A DNA stretch of 64,000 nt from an uncultured Bacilli bacterium (lineage in GTDB: Bacteria > Bacillota_I > Bacilli_A > RF39 > UBA660). The notes beneath the pieces are model-generated. The model saw only the letters and a program-made list of their open reading frames with translations. It was not told the origin of the DNA and searched no databases. Where the stretch lies: contig CALVOV010000003.1 of assembly GCA_944350385.1 (NCBI GenBank), positions 53,633 to 117,632 of the forward strand, read 5' to 3'. Of the stretch, positions 15,493 to 25,239 are shown piece by piece; positions within the stretch are counted from its first letter, which is position 1, and every line of letters begins with the position of its first letter. The translations under genes and the position numbers were made by a program.

Positions 15493-17943
15493 TTATTGTT
15501 CTATATTTTCTTCTGAACTTTCAGATTGCTGATCATCTTTATCTACTACAGCAATTGAAGAAACTACTTGATCATCTTTTAAATTTATTAATCTTAAACC
15601 TTGAGTAGCTCTTTTTAACACTGAAACTTGAGATAAAGGCATTTTCATTACTATACCCGTATTTGTTATTAACATTAAATCTTTTTTATCTAAATCAGAA
15701 ACTTTCATTAAAGCTGACATTAATCCATTCTTATCAGTTATATTATAAGCTTTAACTCCTTTACTACCTCTATGTGTTAATCTATACTCACCAACTGAAG
15801 ATATTTTACCATAACCTTTTTCTGTTACTAAAAGTAATAAATCATCTTCATAAGCAACATCAGCACCTACAACATAACTTCCATCCAAATCCATTCCTTT
15901 TACTCCAGATGCTGAGCGACCCATAATTCTAACTTCATTTTCTGGGAATCTACACATTTTACCATTTTGTGCACCTATAATTATTTCATTTTTTCCACAT
16001 GTTTTGTTTACAGAAATTAGTTCGTCATCATCACGTAAATTAATTGCAATTTTTCCTGTTTTTCTTATTGATTCAAATTCACTAACATCAGTTCTCTTAA
16101 CAAATCCTTGCTTAGTAATAAATGTTAAATATTTAACTTCATCTTCGCTATTTATATTAATTATCGAACTAATGTTCTCATTTTTATCTAACTGTAATAA
16201 ATTTATTATAGGTAACCCCTTTGATTGTCTAGAAAATTCAGGAACTTCATAGCCTTTTATTCTATAGACTTTTCCCTTATTTGAGAAAAACAATAGATAG
16301 TCATGTGTTTTTAATGAGATCATTTGATCTACTATATCTTCCTCATTTGTTGTCATACCTTTAATACCTACGCCACCTCTATTTTGTGTTTTATAGGTAT
16401 CATTTCTTAATCTCTTTATATAACCATTTTTTGTTAATGTTAAAATCACATCTTCATTAGGTATTAGCGATTCATCTTCGATATAATCAACAGCTGTCAT
16501 ATCAATATGAGTTTTACGATCATCACCAAATCGTTCTTTAATATCTAATAATTCTTCTTTGATAACACCAAGTATGCGCTCATCACTAGCTAAAATTGCT
16601 TTTAACTCGGAAATTTGAACGAGTAAGTCATTTAACTCACTTTCTACTTTTTCTCTCTCTAAACCGGTTAAACGGCGTAATTTCATCTCTAAAATTGCAT
16701 TAGCTTGTATTTCAGTTAATTTAAAATTACTCATTAAACCATATCTAGCTTCATCATCTGAATTAGCAGCTCTAATTAAAGCAATAACTGCATCTATATT
16801 ATCTAAAGCAATCTTTAAACCTTCTAAAATATGAACTCTTTCCTCACATTTCTTCAAGTCAAATCTTGTTCTTCTGATAATTATTTCTTTTTGAAATTCA
16901 ATATATTTAGAAATAATATCCAACAATCCTAAAGTTTTTGGAACACCTTGATCCAACATTAAGAAAATAATTCCATAAGTTTTTTGAAAATCTGTGTGTT
17001 TATATAATTGATTTAAAATAACTTGTGCATTAGCATCTTTTTTCAAAGTTATTGTGATTTTAATACCATCCTTCAAATCAGAATGATAATCTGAAATTCC
17101 TTCTATCGTCTTATTATGAACTAATTCAGCCACTTTATTTTTTAAATCTAAAGTATTTACTCCATATGGAACTTCATCAATTATTATATATTGTTTTCCT
17201 TTTTCTTCTTCAATAGTTGCTCTACTTCTTATTGTTATTGTTCCACGACCTGTTTCATAAGCTTGTCTAATTCCACTATTTCCTAAAATAATAGCACCAG
17301 TTGGAAAGTCAGGTCCTTTTATATATTGCATAATTTCATCTAAAGTAATATCTGGATTTTCAATATAAGCTACACAACCATCTATAACTTCACTCAAATT
17401 GTGTGGAGGAATATTAGTTGCCATACCAACAGCTATACCTGTAGTTCCATTAACTAATATATTAGGAAATCTAGAAGGTAAAACAACAGGTTCTTTTTCA
17501 CTCTCATCAAAATTAGGTACAAAATCAACGGTTTCTTTATTAATGTTTCTAAGTAGTTCCAATGATATTTTAGAAAGTCTGGATTCTGTATAACGCATAG
17601 CAGCTGCTCCATATCCTTCAATATTACCAAAGTTACCATGCCCATCTACCAACATATAGCGATATGAAAAATCTTGTGCCATTCTAACCATCGCTTCATA
17701 AATTGAAGAATCGCCATGTGGATGAAATTTACCCATGACATCTCCGACAATCCTTGCACTTTTTTTATGTGGCTTGTCTGGGGTATATCCAGAAGCATAC
17801 ATAGAATATAAAATTCTACGATGTACGGGCTTTAAACCATCTCTTAAATCTGGTAAAGCACGAGAAACAATAACACTCATAGAATATTCCAAGAAAGAAT
17901 CTTGTACTTCTTTTACTATATTATTTTTTTCTAAACGATCCAT
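15493..17943 (-). CDS. gyrA: DNA gyrase subunit A
   Basis: Breakage-reunion subunit of gyrase (816 aa). The catalytic tyrosine is Y118 in [11 protein letters not shown]. The quinolone region reads [10 protein letters not shown], with Ser79 and Glu83 at the positions of E. coli Ser83 and Asp87, the drug-sensitive type. The six-bladed C-terminal wrapping domain has the GyrA box QNRGGVG, which distinguishes it from topoisomerase IV ParC. The tail is short and acidic. It follows gyrB by 10 nt and ends in a clear terminator, so recF-gyrB-gyrA form one unit. Confidence 0.97.
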   Translation of the reverse strand: MDRLEKNNIVKEVQDSFLEYSMSVIVSRALPDLRDGLKPVHRRILYSMYASGYTPDKPHKKSARIVGDVMGKFHPHGDSSIYEAMVRMAQDFSYRYMLVDGHGNFGNIEGYGAAAMRYTESRLSKISLELLRNINKETVDFVPNFDESEKEPVVLPSRFPNILVNGTTGIAVGMATNIPPHNLSEVIDGCVAYIENPDITLDEIMQYIKGPDFPTGAIILGNSGIRQAYETGRGTITIRSRATIEEEKGKQYIIIDEVPYGVNTLDLKNKVAELVHNKTIEGISDYHSDLKDGIKITITLKKDANAQVILNQLYKHTDFQKTYGIIFLMLDQGVPKTLGLLDIISKYIEFQKEIIIRRTRFDLKKCEERVHILEGLKIALDNIDAVIALIRAANSDDEARYGLMSNFKLTEIQANAILEMKLRRLTGLEREKVESELNDLLVQISELKAILASDERILGVIKEELLDIKERFGDDRKTHIDMTAVDYIEDESLIPNEDVILTLTKNGYIKRLRNDTYKTQNRGGVGIKGMTTNEEDIVDQMISLKTHDYLLFFSNKGKVYRIKGYEVPEFSRQSKGLPIINLLQLDKNENISSIININSEDEVKYLTFITKQGFVKRTDVSEFESIRKTGKIAINLRDDDELISVNKTCGKNEIIIGAQNGKMCRFPENEVRIMGRSASGVKGMDLDGSYVVGADVAYEDDLLLLVTEKGYGKISSVGEYRLTHRGSKGVKAYNITDKNGLMSALMKVSDLDKKDLMLITNTGIVMKMPLSQVSVLKRATQGLRLINLKDDQVVSSIAVVDKDDQQSESSEENIEQ

Positions 17944-17953
17944 TTTAAACCTC

Positions 17954-19879
17954 CTAAATATCTAAGTTTTCAACATAAGTTGCATTCGTTTCTATAAATT
18001 CTCTTCTAGGTTCAACTTCTTCACCCATTAGTTTTGAAAAAACTTCGTCAGCAGCTTGAGCATCATCTACAGTAATTTGTCTTAAAACTCTTTTATTTAT
18101 ATCCATAGTAGTTTCATTTAATTCCTCTGCATCCATTTCTCCTAAACCTTTCATACGCATAATATCGTATTTTGTATTAGGAGAAAGAGAAGCTAAATAT
18201 TCATCTCTTTCAGCCTCATTTAAAACATACTTTATAGTTTTACCATGCTTAATAACAAAAAGTGGAGGTTGAGCAGCAAAAACATGTCCTGCTTCTACAA
18301 TTGGTCTAAAGAACCTATAAAATAAAGTTAATAATAAAACACGAATATGACTTCCATCAACATCAGCATCTGTCATAATGATTATTTTATGATATCTTAA
18401 TTTTGATAAATCAAACTCATCACCTATGCCTGTACCAAAGGCAGTAATGATAGTTCTTATTTCTTCATTAGCTAAAGCTCTATCAAGCCTTGCTTTTTCT
18501 ACATTTAAAATTTTACCTCTTAAAGGTAATATTGCTTGTGTCATTGAGTTTCTTCCTTTAATAGCAGAACCTCCTGCAGAATCACCTTCTACTAAAAAGA
18601 TTTCACATTCAGAAGCATCTTTACTCTTACAATCAGATAATTTACCATAAAAGTTAGTAATATCTAAGTCTCCTTTTCGTCTAGTTAACTCTCTAGCTCT
18701 CTTTGCTGCTACTCTAGCTCTACTAGCTGTCATTGATTTTTCAACTATTATTTTAGCTTCATCTGGATGCTCCATTAAAAACCTTTCAAAAACTTCTGAA
18801 AAAATTCTATTTGCTATTCCTCTTACTTCACTATTTCCTAGTTTTGTTTTAGTTTGTCCCTCAAATTGAGGATTAGGATGTTTAACGGAAATTATCATAG
18901 ATAATCCTTCTCTAACATCATCACCTGATAATGAATCATCTTTATCTTTCAACATTCCTGAACTTTTTGCATAATTATTTAATATACGAGTTAAAGCTGC
19001 TCTTACACCATCTTCATGAGTTCCACCTTCAGGAGTAATAATATTATTTACAAAAGAATAAATACTTGAATTATATGTTTCATTATATTGTAATGCTACT
19101 TCTACTCGAATATCATTTTCTTCCCCATCAATATCTATAATAGTTGGATGAATAGGTTTCTTATTAGCATTTAACATTTGCACATATTCTACTAATCCAC
19201 CTTCATAACAAAAACTATCTTTTTTTCCTTCTTCGCGCTCGTCAACTAAAGAAATTTTTAATCCCTTATTTAAAAAAGCTAATTCTTTTAATCTTGTTTT
19301 TAAAATATCATAGTCATAAACTGTTGTTTCTGTAAATATTTGATCATCTGGTAAAAAATGAACTGTAGTACCCGTACGATTTGCATCACAATGATCAATT
19401 ATTTTTAAACTATCATCTGGAACACCACCACGACTATATCTTTGATAATAAACATTTCTATTTCTATATACTTTTACTTCTAACCAATCACTTAAAGCGT
19501 TAACAACACTAGCACCAACACCATGAAGTCCTCCAGATACTTTGTATCCTCCTCCACCGAATTTTCCACCAGCATGTAACACAGTATAAACAGTTTCTAC
19601 AGTACTTTTTCCAGTTTTTGGATGAATATCTACAGGAATACCACGACCATCATCTTTTACTGTTATACTATTATCCTTACCAACAATTACCTCAATATGC
19701 TTACAATATCCAGCTAAAGCTTCATCAATAGCATTATCAACTATTTCCCAAACTAAATGATGTAGTCCTCTAGAACTAGTACTACCAATATACATACCAG
19801 GACGTTTTCTTACAGCTTCTAAGCCCTCTAATACTTGTATTGAGGATGCATCATACTCTTTTTCTACTTTTTCTTCCAT
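17954..19879 (-). CDS. gyrB: DNA gyrase subunit B
   Basis: ATPase subunit of gyrase (641 aa). The GHKL ATPase motifs are present ([37 protein letters not shown]). The Toprim domain follows ([11 protein letters not shown] about residue 430, then [12 protein letters not shown] and [11 protein letters not shown]) with its acidic metal-binding residues. The C-terminus is [14 protein letters not shown]...RRRE-type, here [11 protein letters not shown]. It lacks the large insertion of proteobacterial GyrB. Eight nt separate it from recF, the classic Bacillus order. Confidence 0.97.
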   Translation of the reverse strand: MEEKVEKEYDASSIQVLEGLEAVRKRPGMYIGSTSSRGLHHLVWEIVDNAIDEALAGYCKHIEVIVGKDNSITVKDDGRGIPVDIHPKTGKSTVETVYTVLHAGGKFGGGGYKVSGGLHGVGASVVNALSDWLEVKVYRNRNVYYQRYSRGGVPDDSLKIIDHCDANRTGTTVHFLPDDQIFTETTVYDYDILKTRLKELAFLNKGLKISLVDEREEGKKDSFCYEGGLVEYVQMLNANKKPIHPTIIDIDGEENDIRVEVALQYNETYNSSIYSFVNNIITPEGGTHEDGVRAALTRILNNYAKSSGMLKDKDDSLSGDDVREGLSMIISVKHPNPQFEGQTKTKLGNSEVRGIANRIFSEVFERFLMEHPDEAKIIVEKSMTASRARVAAKRARELTRRKGDLDITNFYGKLSDCKSKDASECEIFLVEGDSAGGSAIKGRNSMTQAILPLRGKILNVEKARLDRALANEEIRTIITAFGTGIGDEFDLSKLRYHKIIIMTDADVDGSHIRVLLLTLFYRFFRPIVEAGHVFAAQPPLFVIKHGKTIKYVLNEAERDEYLASLSPNTKYDIMRMKGLGEMDAEELNETTMDINKRVLRQITVDDAQAADEVFSKLMGEEVEPRREFIETNATYVENLDI

Positions 19880-19887
19880 AAACTTAC

Positions 19888-21000
19888 CTACTTTCTTATA
19901 ATATTTCCATTTTTTACTTCAAAAACATAAGAATCTTTTAAATATTTTTTATTTATATTTTTTAGATCCGTAGTAGTAATAATACTTTGTACATTAAAAT
20001 TATTAATAACTTTTAATAAATTATTTCTTCTTTTTATATCCAATTCACTAAAAATATCATCTAATAATAAAACAGGATAAAAACCAGAATAATTTTTAAA
20101 AATTGAAATTTCAGATAATTTAAAACAAAGAATGGCAATCTTTTGTTGACCTTGAGAACCATAAATTTTTAAATCTTTACCATTATAGAAAAATTGAAAG
20201 TCATCTCTATGCGGACCATAACAAGTCATACCATATTGCAACTCTCTAGAATAATTTTTTTTAAATTTTTCGTATAAATTTTTTCTAATATTTTCAGTAT
20301 TATAATCATCAATATCAATATTAGTAATATAATCAACTTTTAAGCCAGAATCTTTTGAAATAAGCTTAAAATTAACATCTATCTTTTCATTAATGTAATC
20401 AATATAATCTTTTCTTTGTTGATAAATAATTATTGCCTTCTCAATTAATTTATCAGTAATTATATCCAAATAATTCTTATCTGCAATATTATTGTTATAT
20501 AAAATTTTAAGATATTCATTTCGAGTTTTTAATAATTTATTATATTCGTTATATGTATTTAAATAGGTTTTAGATATCTGGGATAATTGAATATTTAATA
20601 AATTTCTTCTTATATTAGGAGAACCTTTAACAATTTCAATATCATCTGGGGTAAATACAACAACATTTAAGTTAGAAATATAATCTGCCACTTTTCTAAT
20701 AATTTTTCTATTAACATATAATTTTTTTTCTTCGTTCGTTATTTCAACTTGTAAATTACTAATTAATCGATTTTTTTTAATAATTCCCCTTATTTTACTT
20801 TTTGATTTATCAAAAGTTATTATGTTAGGATTATTAACACCTCTATGTGATTTAGTTAATGCTAAAATTACAATAGATTCCAATATGTTTGTTTTTCCTT
20901 GTGCATTATCACCAACAAAAATATTCATATTATTATTCAGTTTAATAGTGACATTCAAATAATTTCTAAAGTTAATTAAATTAATTTGTGTTACTTTCAT
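19888..21000 (-). CDS. recF: DNA replication and repair protein RecF
   Basis: SMC-like ATPase that acts with RecO and RecR at single-strand gaps. It begins with INFRNYLN and Walker [10 protein letters not shown]. The signature [16 protein letters not shown] and Walker [14 protein letters not shown] follow. At 370 residues it is full length, and strongly lysine/asparagine-rich, as expected from base composition. It lies between the comK-like gene and gyrB. In most Bacilli a small S4-domain gene (yaaA) lies just before recF, and none is seen here. Confidence 0.95.
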   Translation of the reverse strand: MKVTQINLINFRNYLNVTIKLNNNMNIFVGDNAQGKTNILESIVILALTKSHRGVNNPNIITFDKSKSKIRGIIKKNRLISNLQVEITNEEKKLYVNRKIIRKVADYISNLNVVVFTPDDIEIVKGSPNIRRNLLNIQLSQISKTYLNTYNEYNKLLKTRNEYLKILYNNNIADKNYLDIITDKLIEKAIIIYQQRKDYIDYINEKIDVNFKLISKDSGLKVDYITNIDIDDYNTENIRKNLYEKFKKNYSRELQYGMTCYGPHRDDFQFFYNGKDLKIYGSQGQQKIAILCFKLSEISIFKNYSGFYPVLLLDDIFSELDIKRRNNLLKVINNFNVQSIITTTDLKNINKKYLKDSYVFEVKNGNIIRK

Positions 21001-21098
21001 TTTTTACCGTTTAAAATAATCATATAATCACCTATCCCCTAAACCAGTATTCCTATACATACAATACCTATTATATCATAAATGACCTTTTAAAGCAC

Positions 21099-21127
21099 TA
21101 AAAAATAGCCTTCATTGGCTATTTTTT
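21099..21127. terminator. terminator downstream of comK
   Basis: AAAAAATAGCC, loop TTCATT and GGCTATTTTTT form a perfect hairpin with T-runs on both strands. It lies just beyond the comK stop codon and should prevent read-through into recF, which then needs its own promoter. Confidence 0.85.
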
Positions 21128-21136
21128 ATTAATAAA

Positions 21137-21583
21137 TTAAAGGTTCTTTCTTTTTCTAATTACATAATCTAATCTTGAAGCTCTAGAAATTTGATTTTCT
21201 ATGGTTCTAAAACTACATGGAACAACAATTTCTCTATCATTATTAAAAGTTATTTTAGTATTATAATTATCGACTTTTTCATATTTTTTAACATGACTTA
21301 AAGAAATCCATACACAATCTTCTGATAAAGGTGACGTTGTTGGGAATACTATTATATTAGCATAGTCATCCACAACAATAGGAACTTTATATTCAGCACC
21401 TAATATATTTTTTGCACCTTCTTTTCTTCCAGAATAACTACTACCAAAATATAAACAACTTGATTCCATTATTTCGTAAGGACTTTGTTTAACAATATAA
21501 CGATCATTATCTTCATATACTAAACTTTCTCCTACTTCATTTGGTACAACTGCTAAAGTACCTTTATTAATTTCATATTTCAT
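21137..21583 (-). CDS. comK: ComK-like competence transcription factor
   Basis: The 148-residue product matches ComK over most of its length. SSCLYFGSSYSGRKEGA (41-57), VPIVVDD, FPTTSPLSEDCVWISLSHVKKYE and the FRTIENQISRA segment correspond in order to conserved ComK blocks. ComK activates DNA-uptake genes by binding AT-rich boxes in the minor groove. The protein stops soon after this core. Bacillus subtilis ComK has about 192 residues, and its C-terminal FMLYPK degron, recognised by MecA-ClpC, has no counterpart here. The ATG at 21583 is fixed by GGGGGG 5 nt upstream. A hairpin sits directly before that site. The gene has terminators on both sides and so is transcribed alone. Confidence 0.88.
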   Translation of the reverse strand: MKYEINKGTLAVVPNEVGESLVYEDNDRYIVKQSPYEIMESSCLYFGSSYSGRKEGAKNILGAEYKVPIVVDDYANIIVFPTTSPLSEDCVWISLSHVKKYEKVDNYNTKITFNNDREIVVPCSFRTIENQISRASRLDYVIRKRKNL

Positions 21584-21595
21584 AAAATCCCCCCA

Positions 21596-21614
21596 GGAGT
21601 TTTCTTTCAACTCC
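21596..21614 (-). other. short hairpin adjoining the comK ribosome binding site
   Basis: On the minus strand GGAGTT and AACTCC pair around a 7-nt A-rich loop, ending two bases before the GGGGGG of the comK ribosome binding site. It could influence translation; this is inference only. Confidence 0.45.
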
Positions 21615-21677
21615 GCTAAAAGAATACCATAATAAAATGTCGAAAAATATCATAATATGTCGGATAATATCGAAAAT

Positions 21678-21706
21678 AAAAAAATCTCCAAAAATTAGAG
21701 ATTTTT
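21678..21706 (-). terminator. terminator of dnaN
   Basis: The minus strand carries AAAAATCTC, loop TAATTTTTG and GAGATTTTTTT immediately at the dnaN stop codon. It separates dnaA-dnaN from comK. Confidence 0.8.
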
Positions 21707-22832
21707 AATAAGTTCTGATAGGTAAAACTAATTGTGTTAAAGATTCATCTTCACTAGATTTAATTAATATTGGCTTAACTTCACCTACGAAATGAATATC
21801 CACAGTTTCTGTTGAAAAACTTTTTAAAGCTTCCATCATATATTTAGCACTAAAGGAAATCTTTATATCTTCATTATTATTTTTAGTAATTGGCATTTTT
21901 TCCTCTACTCTTCCAATTTCAACAGAACTACTTCTTAAAATCAACATATTTCCTGAAGTTTCCAACGTAACTATATTTTTCTCTTTGTCGCTTGTTAAAA
22001 TACTAACTCTATCAATAACATCATAAAATGCATTAAGTGAAGTAGTAACAATCAAGAAAGAATCATCTGGTAATAAATTTGAAGTGTTAGGATATGTTCC
22101 ATTTATTAATCTAGATTCAAATTTTAAATTTCCAGTCTTAAATAAAATTTTATTATTAAAGATATGTAATTCGATATCTTCATCATCATCACCTAAAATT
22201 CTAGAAAATTCAATTATATTGTGACTAGGTATAACAATATTATAGTTTTCTTCACTAGGTCTATCCAATTTTACTATTTTTCTAGCTAATCTATAAGAGT
22301 CTGTAGAATTACATTCTAAAATATCTCCTACAATATTAAAATTAATTCCAGTTAAGACAGGTTTACTTTCTTCGTTAGATGTAGCAAAAGCTGTCTGATT
22401 TACTATACTTTTTAAAGCTCCTGCTTTGATATTTACTTTCTTTTTACTTTCTTCTAGTCCTATATTAGGATATTCACTTTCACTTATACCATTTAAATTA
22501 AATTCACTATTTTCTGTATAAATTAATATTTTCAATTCATCAATTACTTCTATATTAATATATTTATCAGGTAATTTTCTAACAATGTCTAATATGTATT
22601 TACCTTGAATAATAATGCTACCTTCATTTTCAACAGTAAAATCATCATCACTCTTAGATTCTATAATAGTTTGAATGGTAATATCATTATCACTAGCAGT
22701 TAAAGTCAATCTTTTCTTTTTTAATTCAAACTTTATTCCTGCTAAAACAGGAATAAGATTTTTTGTAGATATTGCTTTTGATACTTTATTTAAAGCATCA
22801 AGTAATAATTCTTTTTTTATTGTTAATTTCAT
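21705..22832 (-). CDS. dnaN: DNA polymerase III beta subunit (sliding clamp)
   Basis: Ring-shaped processivity clamp (375 aa, usual size). It has three repeated clamp domains. The N-terminal MKLTIKKELLLDALNKVSKAIS, the middle VKIKAGALKSIVNQTAFATS-type segment and the end LTQLVLPIRTY are characteristic. It receives the clamp loader subunits encoded by dnaX and holB in the same arm. It follows dnaA with an intergenic region of about 130 bp that holds DnaA boxes. Confidence 0.97.
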   Translation of the reverse strand: MKLTIKKELLLDALNKVSKAISTKNLIPVLAGIKFELKKKRLTLTASDNDITIQTIIESKSDDDFTVENEGSIIIQGKYILDIVRKLPDKYINIEVIDELKILIYTENSEFNLNGISESEYPNIGLEESKKKVNIKAGALKSIVNQTAFATSNEESKPVLTGINFNIVGDILECNSTDSYRLARKIVKLDRPSEENYNIVIPSHNIIEFSRILGDDDEDIELHIFNNKILFKTGNLKFESRLINGTYPNTSNLLPDDSFLIVTTSLNAFYDVIDRVSILTSDKEKNIVTLETSGNMLILRSSSVEIGRVEEKMPITKNNNEDIKISFSAKYMMEALKSFSTETVDIHFVGEVKPILIKSSEDESLTQLVLPIRTY

Positions 22833-22871
22833 ATATATATTCCTTCTTTCTTAAAATATTATTATTATTAC

Positions 22872-22954
22872 TGTGGAAAAAGTTGAAAACTTCATAAATT
22901 AATTATATATCAACAAATTTTTATAAACAAGACCTGTGGAAAACTTGTGGATAA
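22872..22954. promoter_or_regulatory. oriC part 2: DnaA boxes and A+T-rich segment between dnaA and dnaN
   Basis: TGTGGAAAA at 22872-22880 and 22935-22943, and a perfect TGTGGATAA at 22946-22954, are DnaA boxes on the minus strand. They flank an almost pure A+T stretch (22881-22930), the likely unwinding element. This matches the dnaA-dnaN (incC) half of the Bacillus origin. The exact unwinding site and DnaA-trio elements were not scored. Confidence 0.8.
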
Positions 22955-22963
22955 AGAAAAGTT

Positions 22964-24346
22964 TTACACAAGTCCAATATCCTTCTTTAATTTTTCTATA
23001 ATATTTGCTAAATCTTTGTTAACTTTTATCTCATTTTCAATTTTTTCTACAGAGTGCATAACAGTAGAATGATCCTTTCCACCAAATTCTATTCCAATAT
23101 GAGGAAAAGATTCATTAGTCATAACTCTACACAGATACATAGCGATTTGTCTTGGAAAAGAAATATTAGAACTTCTCTTTTTACTTCTAATATCTTCAAC
23201 AGAAATTTGGAAATATTCAGAAACAATTTTTTGTATTCTGTGCACATCATTTTTTTCTCCAATTCCTCTACTTATAGAATCTTTCAGTGCTTCAACTGCC
23301 AAATCTAGGTTAATTTCAGCACTTCCCATCATAGAAGAATAAGCAACTAACCTTGTAATAGCTCCTTCTAATTGTCTAACGTTAGTTCCAGTATTAGAAG
23401 CTATGTATTCGATAACATCATCAGGAATTTCATTTTCTAATCCTTCTGAAATTATTTTTTTTCTAACGATTTCCGACCTCAATTCAAAATCTGGAGGGAA
23501 AATATTAACTTCTAATCCCCATGTAAATCTTGTTCTTAGACGATCTTCTAGTACTTTTAGATCATTTGGCGATCTATCAGATGAAATAATAATTTGCTTG
23601 CTATCATTATATAGATTATTAAAAGTATGAAAAAATTCTCTTTGTGTCTTAGTAGCTCCACCTAAAAATTGAATATCATCGATTATTAAAACGTCTATAT
23701 TTCTATACTTATTTTTAAAAAATTCAACATAATTAAAATTAGTTTCTAAATCATCTTTTCTATTAGTTTTTATAAAGTCTTGAATAAATTGCTCACTAGT
23801 AACATAAAGAACTTTTTTTGTACTATTTTTAACGATGTAATTACCTATTGCATGCATCAAGTGGGTTTTTCCTAACCCACTTTCACCATATAAAAACAAA
23901 GGATTATACATTTTTCCAGGATTTTCCGCAACAGATAAAGCAGCAGCATGAGCAAACTTATTGCTATTTCCAACTACAAAGTTGTCAAAAGTATATTGCG
24001 GCTTTAAATTTGATTGTGCAACTTCATTAAGTTCTTCAGTATTTTCAATTTCATTTTTATTTTCAACTATATTTTCAGTTTTAGGAACTAATTCTTCTAT
24101 TTCTTCATTTAATAAAAATACTAATTCACAATTAGAACCAGTAATATTATTCAATCTTTCAACAATTAAGGAGCTATAGTTGTCAGTTAAGTGTTTTTTA
24201 TGAATCGGCATAGGGACAATTATATATGCCTTTGAATTTTCGATTTTCAAAAGTTTTGTTTCTTCAAACCATGTTTTAAAAGCTAGAGATGATAGTTCAT
24301 CTTTAATATCTGACAAAAAATTTGACCAAATAGAATCAAAATTCAT
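22964..24346 (-). CDS. dnaA: chromosomal replication initiator DnaA
   Basis: AAA+ initiator that melts oriC (460 aa). Domain I is the N-terminal interaction domain (FDSIWSNFLSDIKDELSSLAFKTWFEETKLL). Domain II is an acidic Glu/Asn linker. Domain III has Walker A GESGLGKTH (about 157), IDDIQFLGGATKTQREFFHTFN and the arginine-rich DRLRTRFTWGL. Domain IV ends with the DNA-binding signature GGKDHSTVMHS (about 423). DnaA boxes lie on both sides of the gene, so autoregulation and origin activity are expected. GGGGAGA precedes the ATG. Confidence 0.98.
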   Translation of the reverse strand: MNFDSIWSNFLSDIKDELSSLAFKTWFEETKLLKIENSKAYIIVPMPIHKKHLTDNYSSLIVERLNNITGSNCELVFLLNEEIEELVPKTENIVENKNEIENTEELNEVAQSNLKPQYTFDNFVVGNSNKFAHAAALSVAENPGKMYNPLFLYGESGLGKTHLMHAIGNYIVKNSTKKVLYVTSEQFIQDFIKTNRKDDLETNFNYVEFFKNKYRNIDVLIIDDIQFLGGATKTQREFFHTFNNLYNDSKQIIISSDRSPNDLKVLEDRLRTRFTWGLEVNIFPPDFELRSEIVRKKIISEGLENEIPDDVIEYIASNTGTNVRQLEGAITRLVAYSSMMGSAEINLDLAVEALKDSISRGIGEKNDVHRIQKIVSEYFQISVEDIRSKKRSSNISFPRQIAMYLCRVMTNESFPHIGIEFGGKDHSTVMHSVEKIENEIKVNKDLANIIEKLKKDIGLV

Positions 24347-24643
24347 TCTAACATCTCCCCTGCTGTAAAAGTACGATTATTAGTTTACCTTAAATAAAAA
24401 AAAAATGGAATAATTTTTTGAAAAAAAAAAAAATTTGTGCAAAAGTCTGTGCAAAAAAATTAATAAAATTTGTGAAAAAAGTTTTCAACAAATAATCCAC
24501 AAAATTATCCACAATTAAAAATGGTATAAAATAAAAGAAATTTATAGTTTTCCACATTTTCCACAATATAATTTTAAACATACTTATTTTTATTATCCAC
24601 ATAGTCTGTGGAAATTGTTTAAAATAAAAAAAAGAAAATTCAA
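24347..24643. other. oriC part 1: DnaA-box cluster upstream of dnaA
   Basis: A noncoding region with extreme A+T content. Clear DnaA boxes are TAATCCACA (24493-24501, one mismatch), TTATCCACA (24505-24513), two adjoining TTTTCCACA (24548-24556 and 24557-24565), TTATCCACA (24593-24601) and, reversed, TGTGGAAAT (24607-24615). The pattern and place, between divergent dnaA and rpmH, match the upstream (incAB) half of Bacillus-type bipartite origins. Long A and T runs lie at 24397-24432. Confidence 0.85.
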
Positions 24644-24673
24644 TTGACAAAACACAAAATAATTTATTATAAT
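24644..24673 (+). promoter_or_regulatory. promoter of rpmH-rnpA
   Basis: TTGACA (24644-24649) and TATAAT (24668-24673), both perfect consensus, 18 bp apart, 30 bp before the rpmH ATG. It should be a strong housekeeping promoter. Confidence 0.85.
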
Positions 24674-24703
24674 AAGGTGGATTTATGTCTGGAGGTGGAG
24701 TAG

Positions 24704-24826
24704 ATGAAAAGAACATATCAGCCAAACAATCGTAAAAAAGTAAAAAAATTAGGCTTTTTTGCACGTAAAAAAACAAATATTTTAAATCGTCGTCGTCGTA
24801 AAGGACGCAAAAATTTATGTAAATAA
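24704..24826 (+). CDS. rpmH: 50S ribosomal protein L34, short form
   Basis: A 40-codon gene beginning MKRTYQPNNRKKVKKLGFF and ending with RRRRKGRKNLCK. Start and arginine-rich end are those of L34. Most bacterial L34 have 44 residues; this one lacks about four residues around the usual NGRRVLARRR segment. A GGAGG site is 8 nt upstream. It is rich in CGT codons, whereas most neighbours use AGA, as expected for a highly expressed ribosomal gene. A terminator-like hairpin separates it from rnpA. Confidence 0.95.
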   Translation: MKRTYQPNNRKKVKKLGFFARKKTNILNRRRRKGRKNLCK

Positions 24827-24828
24827 AA

Positions 24829-24853
24829 TACCGCTGTAAATCCAGTGGTTTTT
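24829..24853 (+). terminator. hairpin plus T-run after rpmH
   Basis: ACCGCTG, loop TAAATC and CAGTGGT followed by TTTTT. It probably reduces transcription from the ribosomal protein gene into rnpA. Confidence 0.7.
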
Positions 24854-24894
24854 TACTCTTTAAATAAAGAAAAATAAAAAAGGGTGGAAAAACT

Positions 24895-25239
24895 ATGAGA
24901 AAGTTATATATAGTTAAAAGAAAAGAAGAATTTGACAATATAATCAATACTTGTCCTTCTAAAAAAAATAGTAGTTTTGTTATATATTATAAGGAAAACA
25001 CATACAAATATGATAGGTTTGGTATTTCTGTAGGAAAAAAAATTGGTAACGCAGTAACACGAAATTTATATAAGAGAAAGATCAGGTCTCTAATAGATAA
25101 TTATAAAAAAAGCTATGTTAATCAAAGAGATTATATTATAATATTAAGGAGAAGTGCAATTGATAAGTCATTTGCAGAATTGCATATTGATTTTGAAAAA
25201 ATAATGAGCACTATTAGGAAGGATTTTAGTGATGAGTAA
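24895..25239 (+). CDS. rnpA: ribonuclease P protein component
   Basis: Protein subunit of RNase P, which trims the 5' leader of pre-tRNA together with the RNA subunit (not in this window). The RNR motif is present as GNAVTRNLYKRKIR (residues 51-64), and FGISVGKKIG precedes it. The 114-residue length is normal. GGGTGG lies 8 nt before the ATG. The end overlaps yidC by 8 nt. Confidence 0.95.
   Translation: MRKLYIVKRKEEFDNIINTCPSKKNSSFVIYYKENTYKYDRFGISVGKKIGNAVTRNLYKRKIRSLIDNYKKSYVNQRDYIIILRRSAIDKSFAELHIDFEKIMSTIRKDFSDE

Noticed and set aside
24390..24947. A 185-codon open frame on the minus strand across the dnaA-rpmH region
   Set aside because: It covers oriC, rpmH and the rnpA start on the opposite strand. 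It consists mostly of Phe/Leu/Ile from A+T-rich DNA, has no ribosome binding site and resembles no protein.
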